A stretch of 64,000 nt of DNA. Origin: Homarus americanus (Eukaryota > Arthropoda > Malacostraca > Decapoda > Nephropidae). Within the stretch, counting starts at the first letter, position 1. Each line of letters opens with the position of its first letter. The stretch is from the NCBI RefSeq assembly GCF_018991925.1, contig NW_024737068.1, positions 1,121,239-1,185,238 of the forward strand, read 5' to 3'. Below, piece by piece: positions 34,582 to 61,533 of the stretch. The position numbers were made by a program, and so were the translations under genes. The notes beneath the pieces are model-generated. The model did not search any database and was not told the origin of the DNA. It saw only the letters and a program-made list of their open reading frames with translations.

Positions 34582-35639
34582 CTCTTTGGTATCTGGTGGA
34601 AGACAATATAATAGGAAAACTTTAGCTTCAGTGGGTGTAGTGAGAGAGATCAGTGTTGCACATATGTCAAACCACACTCCTTCCCGGCGGCCAAGAACCC
34701 GTTTGTAGTGAAGCTCGTATGCCGCCCCCCTTGCGGTTCGGTATTTTGTTGTAAAGATGACAGAACAGATCATACAGGACACACTACCAGCTTGCTTGTA
34801 TCCCAGAGCAACACTAATAGGAGTAAGAGAGGAGAGGGTGTCCTTGGAGGGTGAAGGTTACCTGCTTGTGTAGCGGACTGGTTGCCAGGGGGTGCAGTAC
34901 TACTGCCTATCACTATTATCTCCCAATTGGGAATGCACTCCGTTCTCTTTGAATGTCTTCTGAAGTGATTATAGAAGTTTTATCATAAAACGTAAATGTA
35001 GAAAAATTACAAAATGTAATAAAAAGTGTTGCTTTGTATATCACTAATGCATGTTGTTGAATTCTGGTTGCTGTTTTATCGAGACAAGCAGACAACTGTG
35101 TTATTGTATTAATTATGCTATTGTCTGTACAATGGACTAATAGTCCATAAATAGCTGCTTTATCTTTGTTAATTTTAACTGTAAATTTGTATTGTTAAAT
35201 TTACTAACAAATTCGTTATTCCAACTTTTAACCAATAATGATTCCCGTTCATTTACCATCTAAAAGAACTGCGGTTACCAGGAAGGCAACATTTAAAGAT
35301 CAGAGTTTTCAGAAGTTTACAGCCATGGGGGAAGGATTACTGTAAAAAACTTGGTGGTGGATCATGGAGCATGTTATACCAAACTAATTGGGCCTTACAA
35401 AACAATTATGGCAGAACGTGATAGCACTGACAAAGGGCATTTCCTAAGGTATGATGTCACCAGGCTGGTGGGACACACATGAAGCGTTGCCTTGGCCGGC
35501 GATTAAGGATTAAAGTGCTGAATATGAGCAAGTGACAGCACGACAACACCCATCCTTTGAAGGTCACTCACTGATGCTAATTCTGATTGTGCCTCGCACG
35601 AATAGCCAACAAACGCACTCAGCAGCGATAAATCCAACA

Positions 35640-36030
35640 CACCTTCACTTAAACCAACTTACCTCAATTAAAACCTCAGATTTAAACCCATAGCTTCACT
35701 TATTTTTAAACAAAACATAACCTAACTTAACCCTGCTTAACTTAAACCTAACAATGCCAAATTTAAACCTCCCCACAATGTAACTATCAAATTTAAATCT
35801 AACACAATGTAGATTATACCAGAAGCTCTCTACAAAACGCTACCATAACTTAACACTGTTGAACTTAAGCCTAACCTAACACTGCTTAACTTAAACCTGC
35901 AATTCATCTAAACATATATCTAGCACAACATACTGTGGCTTAACAAAAACTGAACTAGACCGCAAAAACAACCTAGTTCAAACCTGCAATTTACGAGCAC
36001 AGCTTAAACCAACTCGACCTATAGACTTAA
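35640..36030. repeat. degenerate CTTAACCTAAAC-rich tract
   Basis: AACCTAAC, ACTTAAACC and CCTAACACTGCTTAACTTAA words recur irregularly, including an approximate 28-bp echo (CCTAACACTGCTTAACTTAA appears near 35730 and 35870). It looks like an old CCTAA-related array. Confidence 0.55.
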
Positions 36031-36495
36031 TCCATGTAAGCTCAGCATGCTTGGCCAAAGCATGCGTAACATGGCCTTAAGCATAAGAGGCTGGATTATA
36101 GGCACCAGAGAGCCTGCATGTTTTTAAAGAAAGGCTTGAATGCTGCATCTACTGTACTGGCTCAGAATGTATCTGTACCTCTGCCAGTGTTGGTCGAGAG
36201 TCTGGCTGGGTGGTGCTGACCAGGTGCATTTTCATCCTCTGGCTGAATTTATTCCATGGTTTACAGAGTTTCCTCACTCGAAAAAAGAGATTGAAAACTC
36301 TGGCAGTATTCCCTGAACCTACTTAAATAAATACCTTAAATTTAGTTTGTCAAATGTTGCAACAGATAAAATAGATGGTGAAAATCACCTGTCTAATGTA
36401 TTAAATATTACTGTAATCCCAGCATGAATGTTGTTTACATAGTTTAGACAACTCTTAGTTAACACTGTTTTCAAATCCTCAGAACCACCACCACC

Positions 36496-39627
<3,132 letters not shown>

Positions 39628-41340
39628 CCTGACTGCTAAGACTCCCTATGCATGATTTGAAGCATATACAGTAGTGGATTACCATCTGCAGTGTGTCATC
39701 CACTTATGCCTCAATATAAGCAGGCCAGATTAGATCCACCACGCATAGATTAGATCAAGCATCAGGGTGTTGGTGTAAACAGTACACTAAATTTGATGCA
39801 ACAGTTAACAAGTATGTATCAATAATCTTCTACACATTCATAATTTCCAAGTTGGGGTCAAAAGGAGAAGACGGACTATGAACAATTGTTAACTTTGCTG
39901 AATACTTCCTATCTTTCCATACTACACTTATGTACATTTTTGTGTTCCATTTATTGGTTTCTATTTCTCACATTGAACAAATTTTGTGCAAAGAAGAGAA
40001 ACTATTTTGGGCAACAATAAATGACTTCTTAAAATATCCTAATTTTCATCTCCTCTGACCTGTTGCAGGTACATTCATATTATTCGTAATTAATGGATCC
40101 ATCATTAAAGTAGTGTGAAAAAAGTTCACTCCTCAAACTGAAGCATCATTATCCAATCGAGATAAAACAGACAGGGTGGTCAGTTCAGAGACTCGTTCCT
40201 GCAGCTAAACAAGATTGTATAAATGTTAAGTGAATATATACTAGGTGATTTTTTCAGAAAGTACAGTTTACTAAAAGAAAGTATTTGGTGTCATGGCAAC
40301 ATCACTCCCTTAGTTTAGTTGCAGCTTCCTTGCCACCTCTGCCCCAGACAGCATCAAGTGCCAAGCATGTGACTAGAGAAGGAAAATGGAGGTGTCTCAA
40401 GAAATTATGAAAACAAAATATTGCACTGAAACAAAATGGAATAAAGGATAGCATTAACGTTCAACTAGTTATTGGCACAGAAGAATGACTGCATGCCCTA
40501 TGTGTATGAGGTCCACTGCTGAATAAAATCATCTGGCATTATCCAAACAAAATATTGTGGTATCTCTTGACCATTGGAAGGGCTAGTGAAATTATGCTGA
40601 TCATTTCAGTTGGTGCAGGCAGAAATTGCTCTGGCATTGATAAGTTTGTTCCTCTAGGGCTGTAAACTATTGGAAACATTTAACAAAGTCTCAAATTTCA
40701 CCCCATCTTGGTGAACTATGACTGCAAATATGAGGTATACTTGGTTTGCAGTATTGCGGTACATGCAGTACCCAAAGACAACAATTTCTCTTGGCAGTTT
40801 TCATGGTAACCAACATCGCAAACGGGTGGCCGGTGTGAAGGTACAGCAACCAGCCCTGCCCTCGCAATCCTAATCTAAAAGAAAATACATGGTCTCGAAG
40901 GTCCTGGGTTTTGCTGATGGGGCTTGAAATGCGCTTGAAAAGAAACTGCAGATAACATTCAAGTTGAGAGAAAACACTGGCGGGTATGTTGTTAGGGTGA
41001 TACCAACTATTGCATTAGTTGAAGAGCGTCACAGTTTGCGGCGGGCTGACCTGCGCAAGTCGGTCGGTCAGACCAGGAAATTGACTAGTTGTGCTGTGGC
41101 GATAGATAAAGTGGATATGGCGACTGTGAGGGCAGGAAATGCAGAGTGAGGACTTTAAAAGTTTTTCTGAGTACATGGGTATGTTAAGTACTACTAAAAA
41201 TAACACCCATCAGCCAGGCAGTGTCAGATACAAGCAGTAACCAGTACAGAATTGATGGTTGAAAATTATATCATAATTTGAGCTGGGGTGGGTTACATGG
41301 CGAGAGAATTATAACTTCAGAAGAATAAAAGCAGAATATT
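39628..41340. other. aldolase 3' flank
   Basis: No further gene recognised. AATAAA at 40016-40021 is a plausible polyadenylation signal, giving a 3' UTR of about 400 bases. Confidence 0.45.
40016..40021 (+). terminator. candidate polyadenylation signal for aldolase
   Basis: A canonical AATAAA about 390 bases after the aldolase stop. There is no transcript evidence; chosen as the first clear canonical hexamer at a plausible distance. Confidence 0.35.
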
Positions 41341-41349
41341 CTTTTGAAC

Positions 41350-41465
41350 TGCAATGCTGCACCATTTGCTGGGCACAGTGGTATAAATACCACAACTGAA
41401 AAAAATTACCCAGTGGTATTACTGGAAGGGTGTAAAAGAAGAAGTCAAAAGGTATGTAAAGGCCC
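41350..41465 (+). pseudogene. integrase zinc-binding (H2C2) fragment
   Basis: AAPFAGHSGINTTTEK, followed one frame over by QWYYWKGVKEEVKRYVK. The HxGHxGxxxT...YYWKGM pattern is the N-terminal zinc-finger region of gypsy/Ginger-type integrases. Only this block is seen; the catalytic core is absent. It is followed by GGCCCGTCCACACG, which resembles ends of some DNA transposons. Confidence 0.6.
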
Positions 41466-41639
41466 GTCCACACGATCGAGCAGTGCCCTGCGGGTATCTT
41501 GTATGAAATCTGGATATAGGCAAATTAGAGGGCAAACCGAGATTATGCCACGTGCCGTGGATGGCGGAGAATCATGGTCCGCCTGCCTGGTGGTTTTGCT
41601 GCCTGATTTGGAGCGACAACTCTGAATCTACAAAACATG

Positions 41640-43500
41640 GTGCATTATGTACATGGTAGATGTCCAGTGTATAACCAAATAAGCTTATGCAATGTGCATT
41701 ATTGGCATGACCGTAAGCAGAGATTGTTTATATATATTATAATGAGACATTAGGTATTTCCTTTGCTGCTGCTCTCTGTCACTTTCGATACACGCTCCCT
41801 CGCTTTTATACATATCATAATTCTAACATTATTCAATGAATTTACTGCTGTACTACAAATCTCACCTGCAAGTGTCTTCCTTGAATTGCTTCATGCATGT
41901 GGCTTGACAAGTTGCTGGGTATTATAGAGAACAAACTTTGTTTTGATATCCTAAGTTCTATACTGAAGTGATGTGTAAGGTGCACCCAGTTGAAACATAT
42001 ATGAGCATTGCCTCTAGACGAGCCTCTGCAGATATACTCTCACTCATATGGGTATCCTGTTTTTATATATAGTTCACACTTTGGCTAGAAGATTGTAAAA
42101 GGTGTTAGGGGTTCATTCTCATGTAATTGGTGAGAAGTCTTGCTCATGTCCATCTTACAGTTCCATTAAAATCATTGGCATGACTTCCCAGTACTTTTCT
42201 TGGAGCCTAACCACTCTTTTGTTCCTTTTCTGCATTTGGTTCTTCTTTTGCACATATGGCAGTTGTTATAGTTTTCGCTATGTCTTCATTTTAACTGTCG
42301 GTGATTATTCCTGCAACACAGAGGATGGGTAGTACCGCTTTTACGCTCTGCGACCACCTACTAGCTACGGCTGCCGATATGACTCATTGTACTGGTGTGC
42401 AACACAGGCTTTGCTTGGTAAATGGGCAAAAGCAGCTTGGTTTAGCTCTGCTCGTGTGGGCTGGGGCTTTGCCGGTTTATTTTATTTTTAATAAATTTTA
42501 CACTGCAATATATGTTCTTATTAAGCTTTAAATATATGAAATTATAAAAAGGTCAAAATTTAAAGGTGGTGCAGCACTTCTCCAGAACACCCCGAATGGC
42601 AAGCGCTATTGTCGTGCAACATGTTGACGGATATAAAACAATTGCAATATGGTGTGTGGCACTGAGTAAAATAAAATATATCAAGAGTTAAAAAATATTT
42701 GGTGAGTACATGTGAATTTGTAACTTGACCAGCACTGGATGAGGTTCGGATACAATGTGGGGCGGTGCTTGTGCGGTTACTTGTCGTGTGAGAGATGCGT
42801 GACCGACATTGGCTTTCTTGAGCGATCGGTGGTGAAGATATGAAGTAAAGTAGTAAAAGCATGACTAAGATCGGCTTTCTATTGAAGGGTGTTTGGGGCA
42901 CCAGAGGCAACATGTAAATTGTGAACAGACGTAGACTCCTCTTATGCTTGAAGTACAGTATACATTGCCCTTAATAAGCCCTATAGCTGTGTGTTTGGGA
43001 ACTCTGTTGTTCAGAAGTTGTAAGATTGGCAAATTCATTTTCACATAATTTGAGTTGCCAAACTTGTCATCATAAAAATTGCAGCACTGTAGGTTGTTCA
43101 TACTTGTCTAGATTCTGGCCATTGTGGACAATATAGACAGCACTTCTCTCTACTGCTTCCCTTTCCTTACTGTAAAAGTTTCGAAGGATAAGATAAGATG
43201 TGTCATGGCTGGGGTTTTTGGTAAGCAATATTTGTTTGGATTATATCAGGATTTGTGCAATAGCAGCTGATTTGTTCTGTTAATGATTCTGAAACGATTG
43301 GCAGACAGTTTAATAATTTTGAGGGTTTTTAGATTAATTCAGCATCATATTATTCCTAAAATAACATTTTAACTGTTATGCTGTATCAGGGTGTCGACAT
43401 CTTGGCCCGACATACTTTGCATTGGCATTATGACCCATTTGCTGCTCAGCCTTGCAGCAGGGCTTAAACTAAATAGTGGTGTATCCCTCAGTTGAATAAA
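41640..43500. other. intergenic, no gene recognised
   Basis: Several frames of 60-120 codons are open but show no recognisable domain or splice support. Confidence 0.4.
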
Positions 43501-43609
43501 TTGTCCGCTGTTTCCTTGAACAATGTCTCCAATCAACATCACCAATAGCTCAAGCGATTCTGTGTTGAGGACAAGTTCGGTGTTGATGTTGGCACATTTA
43601 TATTTTGGA

Positions 43610-43785
43610 CCAAATTATTCCGGGATTAAATGTTTTGCCTCAAAGATTATGTCAGTGTTGAGGAGTACATATGTCTGTGAACAACTGCTTTTCATTGATG
43701 TGTTGACAGAGTCTCGACGGTCTCAGCTTGGTGATGTGACGTTAATTCGTACTGAAGGTTGTGTAGTGGGGTCTCTGGCTTTCTG
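43610..43785 (+). pseudogene. hAT transposase C-terminal dimerisation remnant (first copy)
   Basis: FASKIMSVLRSTYVCEQL then SRRSQLGDVTL resembles the hAT C-terminal domain pattern (F-x-S-T-Y-x-C-E-x-x-F-S ... R-S-x-L-x-D-x-x-L). Only the last part of the transposase is present, and the STYVCEQLF core is followed by diverged residues. Confidence 0.6.
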
Positions 43786-44300
43786 TCGTGATACGCTACG
43801 CGGCACCTCCGCATTCCGGCGTGCGTTGCCCTAACAACGAGCTGTCACGATATTTGCCGTGTCTTATGGAGACAGTGTGGCGACTTGGGTTTCCCAACAT
43901 GACTCGTAGAGGACTGGCGGCTGCTGCTGGGTATATGCTGTCTCTCCATTGGTTCATTAGCCATTCTTCTTGAAGCGCGCCTTATCATCGGCGCTGGCTC
44001 ATTCTTATCTCGCCTGTGGCGGTCCTCGCTCCGCTCCAGTGAGCTGGCGTCCCCAGCAGTCCTTCTCTCTGGGCTTCTCGCGCTCTCTTTGGACCATTTC
44101 TGGCAGCGCGCTTTCTCAGCAGAGCTCCTGGTGTCAGCATTCATTCAGCAGGATGCGAGCACGGTCTTCTCTGATGGCTCTGCTCTCTCCTTCAACTTTG
44201 GGTCTTTGGCGGCTCCGGCGACACATTTTCGGCACCAGACTGTCTGCTGTATAACTTATTATACGAAAATCACATTAGGTTTCTTTATCCTGGTGTGAAC
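43786..44300. other. GC-richer stretch, no gene recognised
   Basis: Open on both strands for about 95 codons because of GC content. No motif recognised. Confidence 0.35.
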
Positions 44301-46984
44301 ATTATATCTAGATTTACAGTTGCTGCAGCTCGGTGGTTGTGGTTGTTGTTGATTACTGCAGGGTGCCGGTATCGGAAACGCTTGGTAATAAACAATAAGT
44401 TACTGGTGGTAGTAAACACTTGATTTGTTTGTTTTAAGGGTTTTCTGCGTGACTAAATCCGCTTTGGTATTTTCTACTCACTAAGGGTGTTCTTGATGCT
44501 CATAATTATAAGTAGCTTATTTGCGTTGTAGTTATTTATCATTTTGGTTGGAAATGAGTTTGACACCTTTTACACCTTAATTTTGACCAGCAGGTTTTTT
44601 TGGTGAAGTTTTGAGGTTTAACTAATTGCTTTGAATAACCAGAAACCCTAAATACTTAGGCCCTTTGGTGGTGAGTGTTTGGTGTTAATTTTCAGTAAAA
44701 TCTTTCAAGGGTCATTTTGGTTCTAATTCTGCAATCGGATCTTGGTGTTCACAATCAGCAGCTCAGGGAGTACCATGCTGGTCATTTTTGGTGGTTTTGG
44801 GTAAAATTAGATTTTTTGGTTTGTGTAGGTGCTCTGAGCTGTATGTGCTTCTGCATTCGAATATCAAAGGCACCTGATGGTGTTTGTTCTATTTCGTTCC
44901 CAGAGTTGGATGTGTTGAGATTTAAGTCAATTTGGTTTATACTCTTGAGCTTTCAGCTGGGAGCATTTATACATCTAGCAAGTTTTCAGTAGGGGTTTTT
45001 TGGGTTATTTGAAATAAATGTGATGTTTTGCGAGAGTGACTTACTAGGTGTGTGTGTGTGTTAAGATTCATAATGGTAATTAAAGTTTTTTATTGGTGAA
45101 ATAATGTATAATGGAAATGAAAATACAGTACTGTATTGTATATATTTATTGTTATATTTATTTAAATTTTTGTAAAATTTGCTTGTTTATGAATTTATGA
45201 TGTTTCAATTATTCTGTATTATGTTTTATAATTTTATAAGGTAATCCACTGATTAAGTGTTACAGCTGTTTTCGTAGCTACTGTTGCCAACTTTGGTTTC
45301 TTAGCAAAGTACAGGTGATTCATCGTTGGTGTGTTGCTGTTGGGTAATTGGCGTTCTTTACCTGTGACTTGGGCCGATGATCAGAGTTGGTGTGGTGCAA
45401 TTTCTTGCTACTGAGCCTAGTCTACTCTGGGCTGTTCCTGTCTCTTTGATCTTGTTTGAATTGTATGTTTTGACTTTGTGCTTTTTGTAATTTTAGACTT
45501 AATGTGTTGCTATCATTGCCTAGCTTTTGGTAGTTCCTCTATGTTGGGCTTTTTGATGTGTGGTGTGGTATAGAATGATGGACTAGACTTCTCTCTGGTC
45601 ATAACGGTGAAGAAGTCTCGATTTATGCTTTACATTTGTTATCTAGTTTATTTCTTGCTTTGTATGTCTGCTTTTTTTCTTGTTTGGTGCGGTAGAGATA
45701 TGTTCAAGGCTGATATGGGTTTTGTGGGAGTAGCAAATTCTATCTGATTTGTGATGTTTCTAGGTTAGTTGGTTGTGTTGCTTCTTGGCTTCTTATTTAT
45801 TTATTTGTTGGTTATAAGGGTTTACATTTTCATGCAGCTTCAAATGATTATTTTCTATTTGCAGTTAAGCTAGTATTACTAAAACTGTTTAAAACTATTC
45901 AATCTATATATCCTTGTGAAGTATTTTTGTGCACCACATTAGTTGGTAGGTTTATTGAACATTTTTTCATGGTTATTTGAGTAGTGACAAACTGTGTCTT
46001 TTCTTTGATGGTCTATAATATGAATTTAATGCTGCATATGGGAGGTGAGGATAATTTTCATTGGGTTGGAGAGAGATCAAAGGGAAGGTTTTTTCTGTGT
46101 TGAGACTATAATTTTTTTTTTTTGTAGCAGGTTTACATTTTTAATAAATATTCTGTATTTATGAGCATGTAAGCGTTTTCATCATCTATTCTAGAAGTGG
46201 GTTGGACCTAATAGCGCTTTATTTTATTTTCTTTTAAATCTATATTTTCTGTAGCTATTTGGATTGCTTATGGGGATTATAGTTTCTTATATAAAAATAT
46301 TATTGGCTTTGTGTTTACGAGCATTCTGCTGTATGCTGTATGTATGTGGTATTTAAAGCTTTTTCATCGTGATCTGTTTTGTTGGATTAATCTTTATAAT
46401 CCCTTGAAAATCTATTAACCCTTCATTGGACACCAGTTTAATATTTATTTGGTAACACGGGCTGTTTTGTTAGGATCAGAGGCGTTTCCATATCAAACGG
46501 TTTAATAATGGTTCTTAATTTGTGATCAGTTTTAGATAATCCGCTCCTAACTTAGCTAAAGGAACATAATTTATCCCATGGGCTTTTGTTATCCATTCTG
46601 CCTGCATAATATTCATCATTGTCAACACCATCATGATACCTTTCTATTACTGGGGTATGGTGGACGGTGGTTCATATAAGTTTTGGGTATTTTATATGTT
46701 TGTTCTTATGTATCCGCTTGTTGTTTTAACTGCTCCTTTTAAAAACTTTATGTTTGATATTCTCATGTTGGCTTGGTCTACAAGGGCAAAACAGAGTGCC
46801 TTTAGACTTATAAAGTATGCTGGGAAGGTTTTGCTGTTGTCTAACAATTGGGAGAAGAAGGAAAAAGATGGTATTGTAATACTATGTAGAGGCAAGCTTT
46901 CTAGTGGAAGAAAAATTTGGGGAAGGATATTAAGATATACTGTATGAAGAACATTTGGTGTTATGGAAAGTGAATATGGACAAA
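44301..46984. other. T/G-rich plus strand, no gene recognised
   Basis: The plus strand is visibly rich in T and G over more than 2 kb. A 104-codon frame at 46633-46947 (start MIPFYYWG) is hydrophobic at first and basic at the end, but matches nothing I know. It lies just downstream of the LZIC stop and may overlap that gene's 3' UTR on the other strand. Confidence 0.4.
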
Positions 46985-56551
<9,567 letters not shown>

Positions 56552-57269
56552 CAGGGGTTCTCAACCAGGGGGGAATTCAGGTTTTCAGGGGGAGGGGAAA
56601 CTGATTTGGGAGCAAGAGATATGTTCGATGGGAAATCAATCACAGAATTTTGGCCTTGATGTGCGATTCCTACCCAAAAGTGGCAGAAAGAGCTATCCGT
56701 GCATTGCTTCCGTTTGTGTCGACATATCTTTGTGAGTCAGGCTTTTCAACTCTGTTGCAAATTAAAACGAAGCAACGTAGTAGATTAGAGGTAGAAAATG
56801 ACCTGCGTTGTGCCCTTTCAAGCACTCCTCCGCGTATCCCAGAATTGGCGAAGAAAAAACAATCACAGGTTTCTCATTGACTGTAATCTTCATCCGAATA
56901 AAATTAATTACAAATTTACAATATCCTGGTATTCTATTGAACTTTTTGTTTATTGCATTATGCTTCAGTTTAGTCTGTTAAGTAATTCATTATAAATATA
57001 AAATAAACTATTTTACTTTTATTCAAGTTTTATAAATCCATCAACATTTTCAATTGGCATTTAATTTGTAAAACTCCACTATAAAAATAATCCATGTAAA
57101 ATTGTAAATGTATATGTACTAATATGGAAAAAATAAAGGATTTTCAGTATTATATGCATATTATTTGGAATGCACTTTTTGAGGCAGACAATCTTGGAAA
57201 TGAGGGGGGAATGACATTCTGACATATGGTGAAAGGGGTGCATGGGGCAAACAAGGTTGAGAACCACTG
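56552..57269 (+). mobile_element. hAT-family element, internally deleted, with 8-bp target duplication
   Basis: Terminal inverted repeats CAGGGGTTCTCAACC (left) and, reverse-complemented, CAGTGGTTCTCAACC (right) match at 14 of 15 positions. The flanks are the identical 8-mer GTATATAC at 56544-56551 and 57270-57277, the duplication size of hAT elements; it fits the nTnnnnAn and nnnTAnnn preferences. At 718 bp it is far too short for a full transposase and carries only the C-terminal domain. Confidence 0.93.
56600..56880 (+). pseudogene. hAT transposase C-terminal domain (ZBED5/SCAND3-like)
   Basis: AIRALLPFVSTYLCESGFST followed by IKTKQRSRLEVENDLRCALS and PRIPELAKKKQ is the hAT C-terminal dimerisation domain, with the S-T-Y-L-C-E and R-S-R-L core intact, ending at a natural stop. 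The N-terminal BED finger and catalytic core are missing, so it cannot transpose itself. The domain is uninterrupted for about 85 residues, so the element is relatively young. Confidence 0.85.
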
Positions 57270-57277
57270 GTATATAC

Positions 57278-60200
57278 ATTAACAGTCCCTCCAGATGCAG
57301 TATTAAGCTATCTAAGTATAAATCTATAGAATATTTAGCCAAGTTATTACTACCTGTGGGTCTTTGTGTGCGCCAAATTGAAAGCAGCAGCCACGTGGCA
57401 ACTCACTTGTGGGCCTTTGTGATGGGAAGATTATTACTCTATTATTTACTCCATTTTGTACATTAATGTAACTTTGGGGGTAAAATGTAAAAAAAAAAAA
57501 AATATTGGGCTGCATCCAGAAATTATAACAGTTAGGGAATGGACTAACGTTACCTAACTTTCCAGTCGGGGGCTACGCCTCGTGTACCCCAGCCATATCA
57601 AACAGAAAGGACTTATTTTAATATATGGTACCAATGAAAGCAACTTTGCTGAAGCATCATGGTGTAATTTTACATTTTTAGTGGATGTGAGAGTCTGCTC
57701 AGACTGACCAGGTCATTGTAAACAAACACGACACGTGGTGACTCAGCAGAATTTTTGGTGATATATTTACGGTAAATAATTAATTTCTCCACATACAAAG
57801 CACATATAGACATAATTTTAGTGTCATATGATCATGGTTTCAGTGTGTTTTACCCCACAGTTGCCCTCATCCTTCATACCCATCCCACTACAGGTGATTT
57901 ATGATCACAGATAGAGCAAAACTAAAGATTTAAATAAAATAGTACTGTAATACTGTAATTAAAATAATAGGTTGTTGCATCTTTTAAAATACCCTACTTA
58001 CCATAATGATAAAAACATGAGGTCAAATTAACGAAATTGAATAACTCCTGGTGGTAGAGCTGTAATCAGAAATAACCATTTAATTTAACATAAGTTAGGA
58101 TATTTAAGGTTAGGTTAGTTTTCAATAAAATAATTTTAAAAACAATATTAATTATGGAAGACAAGGCAGGCTTAAATTATATAATTCACAAATAATACTC
58201 GGTAATTTAATGATTTATATCAACCAAATTATATTAGAAATTAACTAATTTTGAGGTTTGTCCCAGTTCAGGATATTGTATTCATTAACAATGACACATT
58301 AGACTTAATCACGGTGTCAGGCTTTTTTTTATTTTACTTTTATTCTCTTCGCCACTGATCGGCTCGTTAATAACAGTCTTTTTTATGCTATTTTTACCAT
58401 CCTTGTTAAATGATCAGGTTAGATTTGGTTAGGTTAGGTTACATCTCATAAAACTGACGATCGTCCAAGTGGGATATGATATGCCACACACTGATAAGCA
58501 CCACCAGTACAACAACCGTAGCTAAAAACTACAGCAACATATCACAATTACATCTCTCTAAAACTGTTAAATAGGCTTTACTTTTCCTCTTCTAAGACAA
58601 AGACAAGAAAATTTAGATTCAACGAGCATGTGTGAATGAATGAATGGGATATTACGGTTTTCTCGTAGCGTCTTCCTGTTTGATCAGCTGATGACTGTCA
58701 ACACTGTGTCTGATTCCCCTCGATCAATGTATTAAACGAACATTAGAGTAATCAGATATCTTATCATTCACCAATAAAAATATAAGTACCTACAGATTTA
58801 TTTAAAGAGTATCGTCACCTTATTACGTGTAGTGACAGGAATATGATGCTTTAATTTCATCGCTACTTTTCATTGGGTTCATTTGGTTGTACTATATCGA
58901 CAGGACCGATAATGTTGTAGTAATCAGAGACGTGATCAAATGAATAAATTATAAGTAAAACAATAATAGTATTAAAAGAATGAGTGTCATATTTATAAAG
59001 GTCACAGGTAGAAGCGCCCATTAGTTTCGCGGCAAAATTTGAATATGAATTGGCTCACTGAAATTACCTGCGATGTTTGGTGGTGTCGCGGATAAAAGGC
59101 ATGTCCGGGCCGACTTTGTTGGTAAAAAGTGGAAATGGTTGATAAAAAAAAAAGAGGGCGTTTCAGAATAAGTGTATTGTGTGTGAAGGTAGTGAGATAC
59201 TGCCATTTTGTTTGACTTGTCGACATTACTTCTGCACTTTTCGTGTAAATATCTATTCTCAGTGACTATACATCACATATTAGTAATTTATACGTGTTCT
59301 AACTCTAAATTAAAATTATGTTGCCCGCTAAAACAAAGAGAAAAATGTGGTGTACAGTATGTGCGCCGTGAGAGTTTCTTTACGCCATTTGCCTGTCTAC
59401 TCAGCAAGCTGGATATTAATCGATTTGCGGATCGTGTTCCAGGGTAATGGTTAAATAGTGCAGTTGGTGAGTTATCCGATCTTCTAGGACTATTCCTTGA
59501 CACTGGGTCATGCAGCTCGTTAACTCAGGGTGTGGTTGCTGTGTTGGCAACAGCTTCTTCATCTTAAACAAATTCACGCCTAGGTGACCCTTTGGTTGAC
59601 CATCCTCGTTACACGAGGAACCATTATGTGGCATTGTGTCTGCTTACGTGAGTTTACGCACGAGTTGGTGTACATTAAGAGTTGCCCCCTTGTGGTAAGC
59701 CAGCAGAGGGAGGAAACATGGCTAGAATACTGATACTCTATCCCTAACCCACATTGACAATTTAAGTTTTATTTAGATGCAATTCTATCTGTTATTGTGT
59801 CACGGTTATCATCACAGGAAAATCCCCCTTCCTTCACTTAACACACAAATTTCTTCATGCCTTTATGGCTCTGAATATTGTTATGCTTTGTTTCATCCTC
59901 TTCGCCAGATATGATTCTACTGCTTTTTAAATTTTATTGTAAATACACTTCAGTATTTTATACTGAGCCGCGGTTTAAACGTTTCCTCACACAAGTATTT
60001 ACAATCTTATCATTCTGTATACGTGTCAGCAGTCGAGATGAAATCAAATAGTAAATAATAGGGGGAGCTCAATGACGCAACACCCGGTGTGGCGAATACA
60101 ATCAGGTAAAGGTTTCCAACGGCTATTTTTCTGATTTGACTTTTGCATATTTATAAATATTTTTAAGAAGAAAAACCCAACACACAAAGCAGAACCCCGT

Positions 60201-60660
60201 GATATTTTTCGTGAAAGTAAATGGGCATGAAGTACAAAAATGTAACATATATCGAATAATACAAACAAACAATCAGTACGCAGTTGCCAGTAGGGAAGAA
60301 CAAACTAAATTACTTTCGTCAGACTGTACACATCTGTCATTGTGAACAAGAAGTGAACTTAAGAGTGGTGTTTGCCAGAGCTAGTGTTTGTGCTGCCAGG
60401 TCTGCAACCCTAAAACGTTTAGAAGTGTCCCAGAAGATTCGTAGGTAAGGTTAAACGGGGTTAGTGATCAAAGAGGAAGCAGAGTACTATGGTGGTATAT
60501 ATCATGTGACTGTGGCGTGACCGCCCTTGTGTGTGGCGCTGCCCACCGCTACCCGCATTATATTCCTGCATCCCATTCTTTCTCAATCTCTTGATATTAT
60601 CTTAGATAGATATATCAGTATTTATTATTAAAATAGTACGAGTTCGCATTGATTTAACAT
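57278..60660. other. intergenic, no gene recognised
   Basis: AT-rich. It contains short GGTTAGG words near 58110 and 58425 and a 73-codon minus frame at 59416-59634 starting MPHNGSSCNEDGQPKG that I cannot assign. Confidence 0.4.
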
Positions 60661-60663
60661 GTA

Positions 60664-60896
<233 letters not shown>

Positions 60897-61270
60897 CAGG
60901 ATATACTATATATTGTATATATCCCAAAAGTTCTCAACCATAAGATAATTATCTCTGTTTCTGGGTTGCTTTATACATTACGTTGAAAAATTTGGCCAGG
61001 TGTTCAGCACTCACTGAATACCAGAGAATTTGGATCACTACCTAATTTTCCTTTGGTAGGATTTCATTGAACAATACAGTATTGTTTTGTATGTAATACA
61101 TGTGACAAAATTATAGATAAATAAAATGTATGCAGTGATTAATTACCTGTATATAATGAATTAAACATACTGTCTACTGTATTTTGTACAATATTACATA
61201 AATAATGCATAACTATTGCTGCAATAAATTACTCTCTTATGGCAAAGGAATTTTGAAATATGGGAGCTGT
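60897..61270. other. intergenic, nothing recognised
   Basis: AT-rich flank between the (TA)n block and the LTR relic. Confidence 0.4.
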
Positions 61271-61533
61271 TGTGGGGTTATGAGATATTGGTTCACACTC
61301 AGGATGGGATGGAGAAAGGAAACTCACTATGTGCTCACTGTATACATATTGTATTGGATGTACAATGCAGCTTGGTGCTGGGTAGGCAGCAAGGTTACAA
61401 GCATTGAGTAGAGAGAGCTGGTTGGTGAGGGTGCCCAGAGGAGGGCACGCGGCTTGAGGGACACCGAGGTCGCCGGCGGAGCGAGCCGCCAGGCTGGCGA
61501 GGAGGAGGAGGTGTTGCTTGCTGGTGGCAGTGA

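Larger units (their letters stand above)
32497..36482 (+). other. presumed aldolase first intron / gene-free stretch
   Basis: It holds (TA)n at 34508-34577 and a TTAAACCTAACC-type degenerate tract at 35640-36030. No coding exon recognised. Confidence 0.4.

Noticed and set aside
44300..46600. Possible mitochondrial DNA insertion in the T/G-rich block
   Set aside because: No recognisable mitochondrial protein or rRNA block on reading through the segment.
46633..46947. 104-codon plus-strand frame starting MIPFYYWG
   Set aside because: No recognised domain; sits in T/G-rich DNA beside the LZIC 3' end and may be chance.
59416..59634. 73-codon minus-strand frame starting MPHNGSSCNEDGQ
   Set aside because: Protein-like composition but no recognised family, no clear donor and no supporting neighbours.
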